Of a stretch of 24,831 bases of DNA, positions 16,650 through 24,831 are shown in pieces. Origin of the DNA: Jaenimonas drosophilae (Eukaryota > Euglenozoa > Kinetoplastea > Trypanosomatida > Trypanosomatidae). Both the position numbers and the translations under genes were made by a program. Where the stretch lies: assembly GCA_030849065.1 (NCBI GenBank), contig JASAON010001427.1, positions 1-24,831 of the forward strand, written 5' to 3'. Numbering within the stretch: position 1 is the first letter of the stretch; each line of letters starts with the position of its first letter. The notes below the pieces were generated by a model that saw only the letters and a program-made list of their open reading frames with translations, had not been told where the DNA came from and searched no databases.

Positions 16650-19600
16650 ATGAATGTACTCTTCAATCGTGATGGAGATGACGAGTACGTCCAGCGCTTC
16701 GCACTCCGCGAGCTCGCCGAGGACTGGATCGAGCGCGTCGTCCAGGATAAGCCCGATGACCCCTATCAGTACCTGATGGAGGAGGCGGAACAGCAACGTC
16801 GCAGTGCCGGAGGCATCGTCACGTGCGAGAATCGATGGTGTGGCATGACGATGCCGGCGAGCATGTACCCCTCGCACCTCGTTACGTGCAATGATGCAGA
16901 AAACTGGGTGCGCTGTCTCTGTTGCAACGAACGGGTGGAAGTTTCAAAGTTGGCCAAGCATCGCTTGCACTGCCGCATTGAGCGCTGCCCGCATTGTGGG
17001 GAGATGGTCCTGCCACGTATGCTCATGATGTGCCCGCACAAGCTGATGCAGGAGGTGGAGCGAGCACGCACGGCAGCATCACGTCGTTCGACAAAGCTCA
17101 AGCAACAAAACACACACCCGCTGGAGTCATCGGTGCAGGATGAGATCCTCGCCCTCACCGACAACGGCAGCATCTTTGTTCCCACCACCTCCAATCTCCG
17201 CGGCGAGGATGGATCCATCCATACAACCGCCAACAGCTCCTCCTCCTCCCACAACGCCAATCCCACCACCACCAGCAGCACCAATAACAACAACCATCGC
17301 GTACGTGGAGCAACAACGCTCGTTGCATCACCCAGCGATGGGGCCAACACCGCCCCACTTGGCTGGTCCGCCGCCACCACCTCTGGTGAGCAGATCCCAC
17401 GACGTCATAGCGTCAACTCATCACCTCCACCCGGCCTGCCGAACTTTGCGCAGACCACGACGCGACCATCTCTCCTCACCCTCGCACAGAAGCGTGGGAT
17501 GGGCAATCCCAACACCGCGCGGTTTGCCCCGCCAATGATGGGGGCGGTGGATGATGGCGGAGGAGGTGGCGGTGATCCACTCTCCGATGATCATCGCCTC
17601 TCCATCATTCAGCGGTTGTGGCGTCGAAGCCTCTTTGTGCAGCGTGTGCGTGAGAACTTCTTCCGCGCGGTGTGGGAGCAGCTTGACCTCTCCAGCGAGG
17701 TGTCTGGCAACACACGCATGCAAGCGCGCATCCAGCACGGTTTGTTGCGTAGTGATGCCTCACAATCTTTTGCGGTGACGGATTCCAATACAAGCAACAC
17801 CTCTGCCGCCATGTCTCACAACACTGATGGCATGAGCACGAAGGATGATGACGTTTCAGAGACGGGAAGTGTGGCGGCTGCACGCCATGAATCAATGCTG
17901 CCAGATGCCAGCAATGGGCCCTCGTTGCGAACGCTCGAGATGAATGATATTATTGCTGGCGGGCTGGCCCTCCCCATCCCACGGGATGATGATGAAGATG
18001 CGTGGAGCACCGAGGCCAACAATGGAGCGGAGGAGCCCATTCACGTCCGTCTCAGCCCTCATGACGATGGCACCTACATGGATGTTCGCGACCTCGATGC
18101 GTTGGGCCGTCGCAACGCCGAGCGCAAGATGCTCCGTGCGGGCACCGTGGTACGCATCGTGCGCGCCGCCATTGCCATTCTCCAAACCCGCTCCCCTGTC
18201 ACCCACGTCGTCATTCCGCCACGCGGAGAGGTGGTTGTCGTGGGCGACCTCCACGGCCAAATGAATGATCTCTGCCACCTACTCTCCATCACGGGCGGCC
18301 CCACCGCACGACGCTACTACATCTTCAATGGGGATTTGGTGGACCGTGGGCCCTACGGCAACGAGGTTATTTTGTACGTCTTTGCTCTCCTCATCACGTA
18401 CCCGCAGTACGTTTTCATCAACCGTGGCAACCACGAGGACTACCGCACCAATGTGGAGTACGGCTTCATGACGGAGCTCATGGGCAAGTACTCCAGCCGC
18501 GCTGCGCATATTCACGAGCTCTTTGCACAGAGCTACGCCGTGATGCCCCTCATCACGGTGGTGGATCGGCGTGTGGCCGTCCTTCACGGCGGAGTCCCCC
18601 GCGTTGCCTGCACCTTGCAAGAGGTGGAGGCCCTGGGCCATGTACGTGATGTACCTGTGGCGCAGCAATCCACGAGAGAGGAGATGATCTTGTCGGACCT
18701 CCTCTGGAATGATCCCGTGACCAAGTTTCGCTCACGGCAGTTGGGTGTGCAGCACCAAGGCGATGGCTGGCGTAGCAGCAAACGTGGCTGTGGTGCCGAG
18801 TACCTCGCCGCAGTGACGGACCGCTTCCTCGAGCTGAACAACCTCAGCATGATTATTCGCTCGCACGAGGTGGTGAGCTCCGGCTTCGAAATGATTCATC
18901 GCAACAAGAGTGTAACTGTCTTCAGCGCCAGCAACTATGGCGGGGTGTCGGGCAATCGTGGTGCCATCGCCATCATCACGAAGGAGGCACGCAAGCCATC
19001 CTTCCAGACGTGGTACTTCAAGGAGGATAAGAAGTCGGTGGAGAAGCTGCGCAAGGGTCGTGGCGGGAGCTCCACGGGTGCCACCGATGAGGCCATGATC
19101 GATTTTGTGGGCATGTACCCGTGCTCAGATGAGTTCCTGCGCAGCTTCTACGGACCGCAATCCCCACTGACCGCCGATGATGTTGGTGTAAGCAGTGGTG
19201 GTGGTAGCGAGGCCAACTTCAGCGACAGCGGCACGAGCTTCGGCTCCTCACGTGGGAGCTCCATGATGAATGATAGCACCGCGAGCCACAACAACAACCA
19301 TCATCATCATGATGGGGAGTTGGGCACCACAATGGATGTTGATGATGAGCTTGGCGAGGATGGACGAGACACTAGCCCCATCAAACCTCTGCCCGAGGTG
19401 TTGGCCACGCGAGAGCTCACCGGCACCGCCTCCACAAGCCGCCGCCGTCGTCGGGCGAGCCACAACTCATCTCTCAAGTACCGCCCGCATGACCTCTCCA
19501 CCCAATCCAGCCACCTCTCCATGATGGTGCAGCTCCGCTCCATCCAAAGCATCCGCGAGCTCATCTTCTTGCATCGCTATGGCCTCCTCACCGCCTTCAA

Positions 19601-22600
19601 TCAGGTGGATGAGCTCCGCACCGGCATCGTCTATAAGGTGGAGTGGGCCGTGGTGATGCGCGACGTGCTCAACATGGATCTCCCGTGGTACTATCTGTGC
19701 CAGTTCCTCACTCCACGTCTTGAGGTGGATGGCATCCCTGCCGTGGAGTACGTCCGCTTCCTACGACACTTTGATTCACCCTTCCTGCAAGCCTACCGAC
19801 GTGGCTGGCAGCGTGCGACGGTTGCCCGCGTCTTCAGCGGCGTGGATATGCCCGATGAGTTGGTGCGCGCCTTCACTGAGGATCGCAGCATGACGCCCGT
19901 GAATTCCAGCGTTCCCGCCATACCGCAGAGCATCAGCCAAGTGCCATCGATGGGGAGTGGGGCGCTCTTTGATACCCGCAGCAACCTCCTCGCGAGCTCC
20001 GTGAGTAGCACCGACGATTTGTGGGATGGTTGGAAGGAGGTGCAGGTGGATTTTAAGAGCTTCGCAACCAAGATACGCTCACTCTCCCCAACCGCGGCGG
20101 TGATGGAGGATAATGATATTTACTCCTTCTTCGCATTCTTTGATCGTGAGATGTACGGCCACGTCTTCCTCGGCCAGATGGTGGAGAGGATTGGCGAGGT
20201 GATGGATGAGGGCTCCGATGGGGAGCCAGAGCTCATTAGCGGGGATCTCGACTTCACAACAGTGCGACGCAACACGGACCAGAGCTCCGCCACACGGGCA
20301 CGTACGGCGCCACAGGCAGCAACGAATGGCAAGCCGCCAGCCGCATCGGGCGATGTTGCAAGCAACAGCAGCAGTACCAACCGCTCCACCCCATCCAAGT
20401 TCAATGGCTTGTTGCGGAGTGCGAAGGCCTTCACATCGAAGCCCGCACCCTCTCCGAGTAGCAGCGGTAGCGAGGATTCCCGCCAGGATAAGGCCCAACG
20501 TATTCAGCTCCACAGGCTGAGCGTGCGTACTCCCATTTCCTTTTCTGATTTGGATGCGGAGCGCGTCGTGGAGGAGGAGGCCGGGTCACCGCCGAGCACC
20601 GGCAGCAACCCCGCCGTCATTATCACCGACGCCACCAACGACCGCGCCCCCACCACCTTCCACCTCACCTCCCCACAACATGGGCGGTCTGCCGCCGTTC
20701 CAGCGCCGTCTGCCGTTGGCCTGGTGCCCATCACGACGAGCACCAACTGTGCTGCAGCTTCCACGACGGGTGGTGCGGGCAGCTCCGTCGCCGGGAGCTC
20801 TGGCAAGATGAACGTCTCGATTGCGAGCCCACTTCTCGAGAACACCGCCAATTCCAGCACCACCCACTTTGAGCGTTCGATACGGGTGAGCGGCGCGCCA
20901 CAGCCCGCCGCGGTGGGTGCCGTGCTCGACGAGGAGGACCTGAAGCGGATGGAGGGCCTCACGCGGGAGGAGATTGGCTTTCAGATGCCGTGGCTCTACG
21001 GCACCTTCATTCGTATTCAGGAGCAGCTGCTGGGCGGGAACTCAGTTACACGCCTTCAGAGCATCTTCACAGCCCTCAACCAAGACAAGGACGGGCGTCT
21101 TTCTGAAAAAGAGTTTACGCCCCTCGTGACCCTGCTGAATGAGCAGCTGGAGCACCCACTGTCGGAGCTCCAGGCCCGCATCATCTTCAAGTGTGTGCGT
21201 ATCGATGCCATGGTGCAGTCCTCCCCATACCGTCAAGCCAACCTGAATCTGCGGCACATGGACTTTCACAGCCACGCCCTCGGCGACCTCCAGCCCTTTG
21301 TAGAGCCCCAACGTCTTGCCGATGAGAGCGTCGTGGGCAAACGCTACGTGCTGCTGCCCGAATTCATCTTCATTCTCAGCATCTCACCCGTGGCATTGGT
21401 GGATGAGACCATCTTTCACAGCCACGTTGGGGGTGGCACGGTGGCCCTGCCCGCGGTGGCCCAGGCGGCCTCGGCAGAGTCCGCCGGCTCCTTTCCCTAT
21501 GGCACACAGCTCTTCGCGGTGCGAGGAGGTGGGGCACCACCCACCAAGCTGGAGGTCAGCACCAACTCCATGCAGCTCACCATGAAGGTCCTTCGTGAAC
21601 GTTTTGGGGATGGAGCCACCTTGCACGAGGTACTGGGGGCGCTGGAGCGCCTCACTCCGTCAGAGAACAGCTGCAGCACCGACCGCCCACGTTTTCTTAA
21701 CTCCAACACCAGCCGACCACACATGCGTCGCTTATTGAGCTCGAACCGGAGCAAGGCCTCGCTGGAGCGCAGTGCCACCTCCTTCAAGAGCGGGCTTGAC
21801 ACCGACGCGAGCACGCCAACCTCACGACCGGAGTCCGCCATGCGGCAGTACCGTCTCAACATCCTCACGGAGTACCGCATGACGGTGCCCACACTCTCCC
21901 CAGCCACGGGCCGGCACCGCCTCTCCATCCAGACCTTGACGGATGCGCCAAGCTTCATCAGCGCCAGCCACTCGACGATGTTGCGGCCATCGAGCACGAT
22001 GGGCAACTACGCCGCCGCCACCGCCGCCACGGCCACCTTTATGCCGATCCAGGCACCGGGCTCCAGCGCAATTCTGACGGCCGGCCATCGCCACTTTAAT
22101 AGCAGCGTGGGCTCCATGAGTGGGGCGGTCCCGCACACCAGCACACACACCAGTACGCACACTAGCGCGCACCCGAGCAGCACACGCTCACGGCCCCCTG
22201 CTATTCCTGCCCCGCCCATCACCCGCAAGAGCTCCCCAAGCCCACAAGAGACCATTCCCACGTTGGAGTCGCAAGTTACCCTGACCCCAGACGACAGCAA
22301 CCTGCAACACCAACCTCCTTCACAATCAGAGACCCAACACGCACACTCACGTCATGGCAGTCCTGCCGGCCCCAGCACGAGCCACGACTCCCGGGGCAGT
22401 GGAGCGGCCCCGAGCAGCCCATCCATGAGCATCGCCATCTCCGACGCCACCACCTCAGTCGGTTCTCCAGCGAGCCCCCTAAAGACAACGCCGGTGCGGC
22501 TGAAGCGCAGCACACAATCTGACTTTACACTACTCCGCTCCCGTGGTGGCACAGGGCAGAGCCAGGCCCAGAGCCAACGACTCAAGGGCTCACACACCAC

Positions 22601-23135
22601 CACCACCACCACCAACCACAACAACACGCCACCCACGATGTTGATGGTGCCAGCGGGAATTCATCCGCTGCCACTGAAGCCACTCCAACCTACCTTGGCG
22701 GGTAGCGCGGCGGCGGCCCGCGCGCAGGCGGGCTTGAGTGCTGGTGCCAACAACAACAACAACAACAGCGCGGTGCCCCTTCCTGGTGTGGTTCCTGCCG
22801 CCATGAGCAAGTCACCGTCCTCCTCGACCCTCTCAACACGCACCTCCACGACGGCACCGGCGCCGTCGGATCAACCGTGCGGAGGTTTTCGTGGCGCCGG
22901 CTCACGTCCATCGACGCGGCCATCTTCTCCACCCACCCCGCCACCCTTGGGTGGTGCCTCTCTCGAGAGCATCCGCGCACGGCTGCGCACCATCAAGGAG
23001 AAGGCCCATCACCACTCCTCCACCCTGAGTGAGGGTGGCGGTGGCGGTGGCAGCAGCAGCAGTCGCTGCAGCTCAAGGTTGGGCCGTCACAACTCCCGCA
23101 GTCGAGGCCACGCGAGCTCCGCAGGACATGCCTAA
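16650..23135 (+). CDS. giant PPEF-like Ser/Thr protein phosphatase with N-terminal zinc fingers and EF-hands
   Basis: This 2161-residue protein begins with a RIIa/Dpy30-like stretch (about 12-48, containing KPDDPYQYLMEE). TRAF-type zinc-finger-like units follow: Cys59, Cys64, His76, Cys80; Cys89, Cys92, His104, Cys108; Cys113, Cys116, Cys128, His130. After an Asn/Ser/Thr-rich linker comes a possible IQ-like basic helix (319-345). The PPP phosphatase domain (about 505-795) is complete: GDLHG 532-536, GDLVDRG 561-567, GNHE 593-596, HGG 646-648, RSHE 737-740, then FSASNYGG, the PPEF/PP5-like form. EF-hand-type domains lie at about 968-1042 and 1156-1182, and a canonical Ca2+ loop at 1477-1488 (Asn, Asp, Asp, Gly, Ser, Glu in register). 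The last 450 residues are low-complexity Ser/Thr/Pro/His/Asn. Known kinetoplastid PPEFs are reported as N-terminally acylated; this one has no Gly2. Likely a Ca2+-responsive metallophosphatase; substrates unknown. Confidence 0.9.
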   Translation: MNVLFNRDGDDEYVQRFALRELAEDWIERVVQDKPDDPYQYLMEEAEQQRRSAGGIVTCENRWCGMTMPASMYPSHLVTCNDAENWVRCLCCNERVEVSKLAKHRLHCRIERCPHCGEMVLPRMLMMCPHKLMQEVERARTAASRRSTKLKQQNTHPLESSVQDEILALTDNGSIFVPTTSNLRGEDGSIHTTANSSSSSHNANPTTTSSTNNNNHRVRGATTLVASPSDGANTAPLGWSAATTSGEQIPRRHSVNSSPPPGLPNFAQTTTRPSLLTLAQKRGMGNPNTARFAPPMMGAVDDGGGGGGDPLSDDHRLSIIQRLWRRSLFVQRVRENFFRAVWEQLDLSSEVSGNTRMQARIQHGLLRSDASQSFAVTDSNTSNTSAAMSHNTDGMSTKDDDVSETGSVAAARHESMLPDASNGPSLRTLEMNDIIAGGLALPIPRDDDEDAWSTEANNGAEEPIHVRLSPHDDGTYMDVRDLDALGRRNAERKMLRAGTVVRIVRAAIAILQTRSPVTHVVIPPRGEVVVVGDLHGQMNDLCHLLSITGGPTARRYYIFNGDLVDRGPYGNEVILYVFALLITYPQYVFINRGNHEDYRTNVEYGFMTELMGKYSSRAAHIHELFAQSYAVMPLITVVDRRVAVLHGGVPRVACTLQEVEALGHVRDVPVAQQSTREEMILSDLLWNDPVTKFRSRQLGVQHQGDGWRSSKRGCGAEYLAAVTDRFLELNNLSMIIRSHEVVSSGFEMIHRNKSVTVFSASNYGGVSGNRGAIAIITKEARKPSFQTWYFKEDKKSVEKLRKGRGGSSTGATDEAMIDFVGMYPCSDEFLRSFYGPQSPLTADDVGVSSGGGSEANFSDSGTSFGSSRGSSMMNDSTASHNNNHHHHDGELGTTMDVDDELGEDGRDTSPIKPLPEVLATRELTGTASTSRRRRRASHNSSLKYRPHDLSTQSSHLSMMVQLRSIQSIRELIFLHRYGLLTAFNQVDELRTGIVYKVEWAVVMRDVLNMDLPWYYLCQFLTPRLEVDGIPAVEYVRFLRHFDSPFLQAYRRGWQRATVARVFSGVDMPDELVRAFTEDRSMTPVNSSVPAIPQSISQVPSMGSGALFDTRSNLLASSVSSTDDLWDGWKEVQVDFKSFATKIRSLSPTAAVMEDNDIYSFFAFFDREMYGHVFLGQMVERIGEVMDEGSDGEPELISGDLDFTTVRRNTDQSSATRARTAPQAATNGKPPAASGDVASNSSSTNRSTPSKFNGLLRSAKAFTSKPAPSPSSSGSEDSRQDKAQRIQLHRLSVRTPISFSDLDAERVVEEEAGSPPSTGSNPAVIITDATNDRAPTTFHLTSPQHGRSAAVPAPSAVGLVPITTSTNCAAASTTGGAGSSVAGSSGKMNVSIASPLLENTANSSTTHFERSIRVSGAPQPAAVGAVLDEEDLKRMEGLTREEIGFQMPWLYGTFIRIQEQLLGGNSVTRLQSIFTALNQDKDGRLSEKEFTPLVTLLNEQLEHPLSELQARIIFKCVRIDAMVQSSPYRQANLNLRHMDFHSHALGDLQPFVEPQRLADESVVGKRYVLLPEFIFILSISPVALVDETIFHSHVGGGTVALPAVAQAASAESAGSFPYGTQLFAVRGGGAPPTKLEVSTNSMQLTMKVLRERFGDGATLHEVLGALERLTPSENSCSTDRPRFLNSNTSRPHMRRLLSSNRSKASLERSATSFKSGLDTDASTPTSRPESAMRQYRLNILTEYRMTVPTLSPATGRHRLSIQTLTDAPSFISASHSTMLRPSSTMGNYAAATAATATFMPIQAPGSSAILTAGHRHFNSSVGSMSGAVPHTSTHTSTHTSAHPSSTRSRPPAIPAPPITRKSSPSPQETIPTLESQVTLTPDDSNLQHQPPSQSETQHAHSRHGSPAGPSTSHDSRGSGAAPSSPSMSIAISDATTSVGSPASPLKTTPVRLKRSTQSDFTLLRSRGGTGQSQAQSQRLKGSHTTTTTTNHNNTPPTMLMVPAGIHPLPLKPLQPTLAGSAAAARAQAGLSAGANNNNNNSAVPLPGVVPAAMSKSPSSSTLSTRTSTTAPAPSDQPCGGFRGAGSRPSTRPSSPPTPPPLGGASLESIRARLRTIKEKAHHHSSTLSEGGGGGGSSSSRCSSRLGRHNSRSRGHASSAGHA
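22130..23132 (+). repeat. low-complexity coding tail of the phosphatase gene
   Basis: Coding repeats include alternating ACC/CAC codons giving HTSTHTSTHTSAH (about 22135-22171), an ACC run giving poly-Thr (22595-22611), AAC runs giving poly-Asn (22750-22767), and GGC/GGT with AGC runs giving Gly6-Ser4 (23036-23060). These short tandem codon runs are prone to length variation and are probably disordered in the protein. Confidence 0.7.
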
Positions 23136-23810
23136 GCACGCATCCTACCCGAGATCTCACGCACCAACACGCAATCCAGCCATGCATCGCTGTCTATGCC
23201 ACTTACTTCTTCTTCTACACCATACCTATTCCACTCCCACACCACGCACACGCGCACGCACGCAACAACAACGTGGGATGACTGCGTGCGGCCATCAGGG
23301 AGCTCCCCCTCTCCTCTCCGCTTCACTCCTGTGGCCCCTCTCTGTGGGACCACAGACAAACACGATCAACCACACCGACGCACAGAAAAAGAAAAAAATG
23401 GCGGCAATCGATTCATTTCATCATCAATCATTCCTCAGCTCTCACGGCGCACCACACATACACACACACACACACACACGCACACATATCTACGATACGA
23501 CGGAGAGTGTGCCTGACAAGTGAATGGAAGGAGACGACGGACATGGGCTTGCATCCATTGTGGTACAACATCCGAGCAACCAACGTCCTAGCCACAACCC
23601 TCCTCTTCCAACAAACGATGACTCACCCACTTCCTCACTCAGGAGCGTCACATATACAACTTCCATCATCATCCAACGACCGCAACCACGGTGATGTAGC
23701 ATCATCGCTGCGGTGATGAAGATGGATGAACCCCAACACACGCTTGAACAACAACAACAACGAAAAAAAAGAGCCCACGTGTGGAACACATCAAACTCCC
23801 CCCACTAGAC

Positions 23811-23843
23811 GATCGCAGATCGCCACACACTTCTTGTGTGTGG
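23811..23843 (+). other. two adjacent stem-loops in the spacer
   Basis: The first is CGATC-GCA-GATCG (23811-23823). The second is CCACACAC-TTCTT-GTGTGTGG (23823-23843), a perfect 8-bp stem with a 5-base loop. They nearly abut. They lie in what is probably the 3' UTR of the phosphatase mRNA, so an RNA-level role is possible. Confidence 0.5.
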
Positions 23844-24035
23844 GGGCTATGATGTTGCGGTGAAGTACATCCACATCCCTTGTGTGTGAATGTGCGTGCC
23901 TTTGAGTTGTGGATGGTGCACGTCTATGTTTGTATGTACACCATCATGACCCTCCCCCCCCTCCGTTCCTCCCCTTCTCCATGACGAATACCTCACGACA
24001 CAGTTTCATCATCATCACTGCTACTTGGCAAGGGA

Positions 24036-24057
24036 GGGGGGTGAACCCCCCCCCCCC
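24036..24057 (+). other. G6-TGAA-C12 inverted repeat
   Basis: Six G's (24036-24041), the loop TGAA, then twelve C's (24046-24057) form an all-GC 6-bp stem with a tetraloop. An extra G3 run lies just upstream (24032-24034). This is unlike the AC/T-rich spacer around it, and the homopolymer length may be unreliable. Confidence 0.6.
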
Positions 24058-24112
24058 ACTCACTCTCTTGCTATGACACACACAACAACAACAACAACCA
24101 CTTCCACACACA

Positions 24113-24145
24113 CTTTCTTTTCCCCTCTCCCATACACGTCTTTAG
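24113..24145 (+). promoter_or_regulatory. candidate spliced-leader acceptor for the SNARE gene
   Basis: A C/T tract from about 24115 to 24130 and a further CGTCTTTAG end at AG 24144-24145. No ATG follows until 24239. Confidence 0.6.
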
Positions 24146-24238
24146 GTACACAACATCGACTCACCTTTAGCCGATATAGACTCACTCTGACACAACGTCA
24201 TACCTTCTATTGTGTTGCTGAGCTGAGTTCCCGACGAG

Positions 24239-24625
24239 ATGCCCAAGCCAACACAGGATGAGCTCATTGAGCAGATGAAGGCCAACGCAGGTCTTCCACG
24301 TGGTCAGCCATCACCCACTGGGGCCTACCCAACAACACAACGCGGTGGCGGCACCGCCACGGAAAACCTTCAACGTGCGCTGCAACTCAGCGAAAACTCC
24401 CAACAAGTTGGGTACAGCACTCTACAAACACTAGGAAAGCAGCGTGAGACGATTCAGCACAGCCTTGATACCGCCCAACACACGCGGGAGCACTACGACG
24501 CGAGCGCGGAGGTCATCCGCTCACTCCGCTGGAACGTATGGAAGGAGTGGATCATCAAGGGCTGTGTGATACTATCTTTGGTGGGCCTGGTTGTACTCAT
24601 TGCCTACGCCAAATTCATTCGCTAG
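24239..24625 (+). CDS. short tail-anchored Qb-SNARE, Vti1-like
   Basis: This 128-residue protein has a SNARE motif at about 42-97, with the Vti1-like core GYSTLQTLGKQRETIQHSL. Gln68 in KQRETI is the predicted zero-layer glutamine, placing it among Q-SNAREs, Qb class. A single C-terminal membrane span (about 106-124, WIIKGCVILSLVGLVVLIAY) with a short basic tail gives the usual tail-anchored topology, with the SNARE motif facing the cytosol. Full-length Vti1 proteins are roughly 215-230 residues and carry an N-terminal three-helix domain; here only about 40 Pro/Gly/Gln-rich residues precede the SNARE motif. The start at 24239 is the first ATG after the acceptor and the frame has no in-frame extension matching a helical domain. 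It could act in Golgi/endosomal fusion; membrin/Bos1 type is an alternative. Confidence 0.8.
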   Translation: MPKPTQDELIEQMKANAGLPRGQPSPTGAYPTTQRGGGTATENLQRALQLSENSQQVGYSTLQTLGKQRETIQHSLDTAQHTREHYDASAEVIRSLRWNVWKEWIIKGCVILSLVGLVVLIAYAKFIR

Positions 24626-24831
24626 CACACCAACACACACAACGACAACAACAATTCAGCCAATCTACACCACGGTTGTGTGAGCAACCAACCATCTCTT
24701 TCCCCTCTCTTGCTTTATACGTGAGGGTGACTGGCACTTCGTTTCTGTTTGTGTGTGAGAGAGAGTGTGTGTGCGTGCAGCATCTCATCCTGCCTTCCTT
24801 GCGCCTCTCTTCACTCGTCATGAACTTATGA
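24626..24831. other. 3' UTR/spacer at the window end
   Basis: No gene seen. Contains pyrimidine-rich stretches (24690-24716, 24781-24812) and a mixed GA/GT repeat near 24755-24776; a downstream gene's acceptor could lie at the end of the window. Confidence 0.4.

Larger units (their letters stand above)
23136..24238. other. spacer with hairpins, CA repeat and G/C homopolymers
   Basis: No supported gene in 1.1 kb. It contains a (CA)n run at about 23459-23480, an A run near 23763-23770, two adjacent hairpins (23811-23823 and 23823-23843), a G6/C12 inverted pair at 24036-24057, an AAC-type repeat near 24080-24099, and the acceptor of the SNARE gene. A frame at 23029-23523 is read from these repeats and overlaps the phosphatase end. 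Confidence 0.5.

Overview
The window looks like nuclear DNA from a kinetoplastid (Euglenozoa). The fit is better to a free-living bodonid of the Bodo saltans type than to a parasitic trypanosomatid, but this is inference from style, not a species match. All convincing genes lie on the + strand, none needs an intron, and the gaps between them are long and rich in CA, GA, GT and T tracts. Nearly every gene is preceded by a pyrimidine tract, an AG and a leader without ATG, as expected for polycistronic transcription resolved by spliced-leader trans-splicing. No promoter, tRNA, rRNA, mobile element or CRISPR array was seen.

Layout: 1-537 leader and spacer; 538-2262 mitochondrial ETF-ubiquinone oxidoreductase; 2263-3906 long spacer; 3907-4503 nucleoplasmin-like chromatin protein; 4863-5360 small basic-tailed protein that may be a second, divergent nucleoplasmin-fold protein; 5752-6990 repeat-containing coiled-coil protein; 6690-8023 a direct duplication with the window's only ambiguous base (7352) exactly at its junction; 7906-8895 eIF3 subunit h; 9735-13112 plasma-membrane-type Ca2+-ATPase with a recognisable calmodulin-binding tail; 13848-15191 unknown protein ending in a Cys/His cluster; 16650-23135 very large PPEF-like Ser/Thr phosphatase with N-terminal zinc fingers; 24239-24625 short tail-anchored Qb-SNARE; then spacer to the end.

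The genes do not form one pathway, which is normal for kinetoplastid polycistrons: respiration, chromatin, translation initiation, Ca2+ export, phosphatase signalling and vesicle fusion are mixed. Two loose themes exist: the neighbouring (possibly paralogous) nucleoplasmin-like pair, and two Ca2+-linked proteins (the Ca2+-ATPase and the EF-hand phosphatase) separated by one unknown gene. The most important caution is the duplication around 7352. It is best explained as two overlapping allelic contig ends joined by a single N, so the short chimeric reading frame at 7234-7659 should not be taken as a gene without checking.
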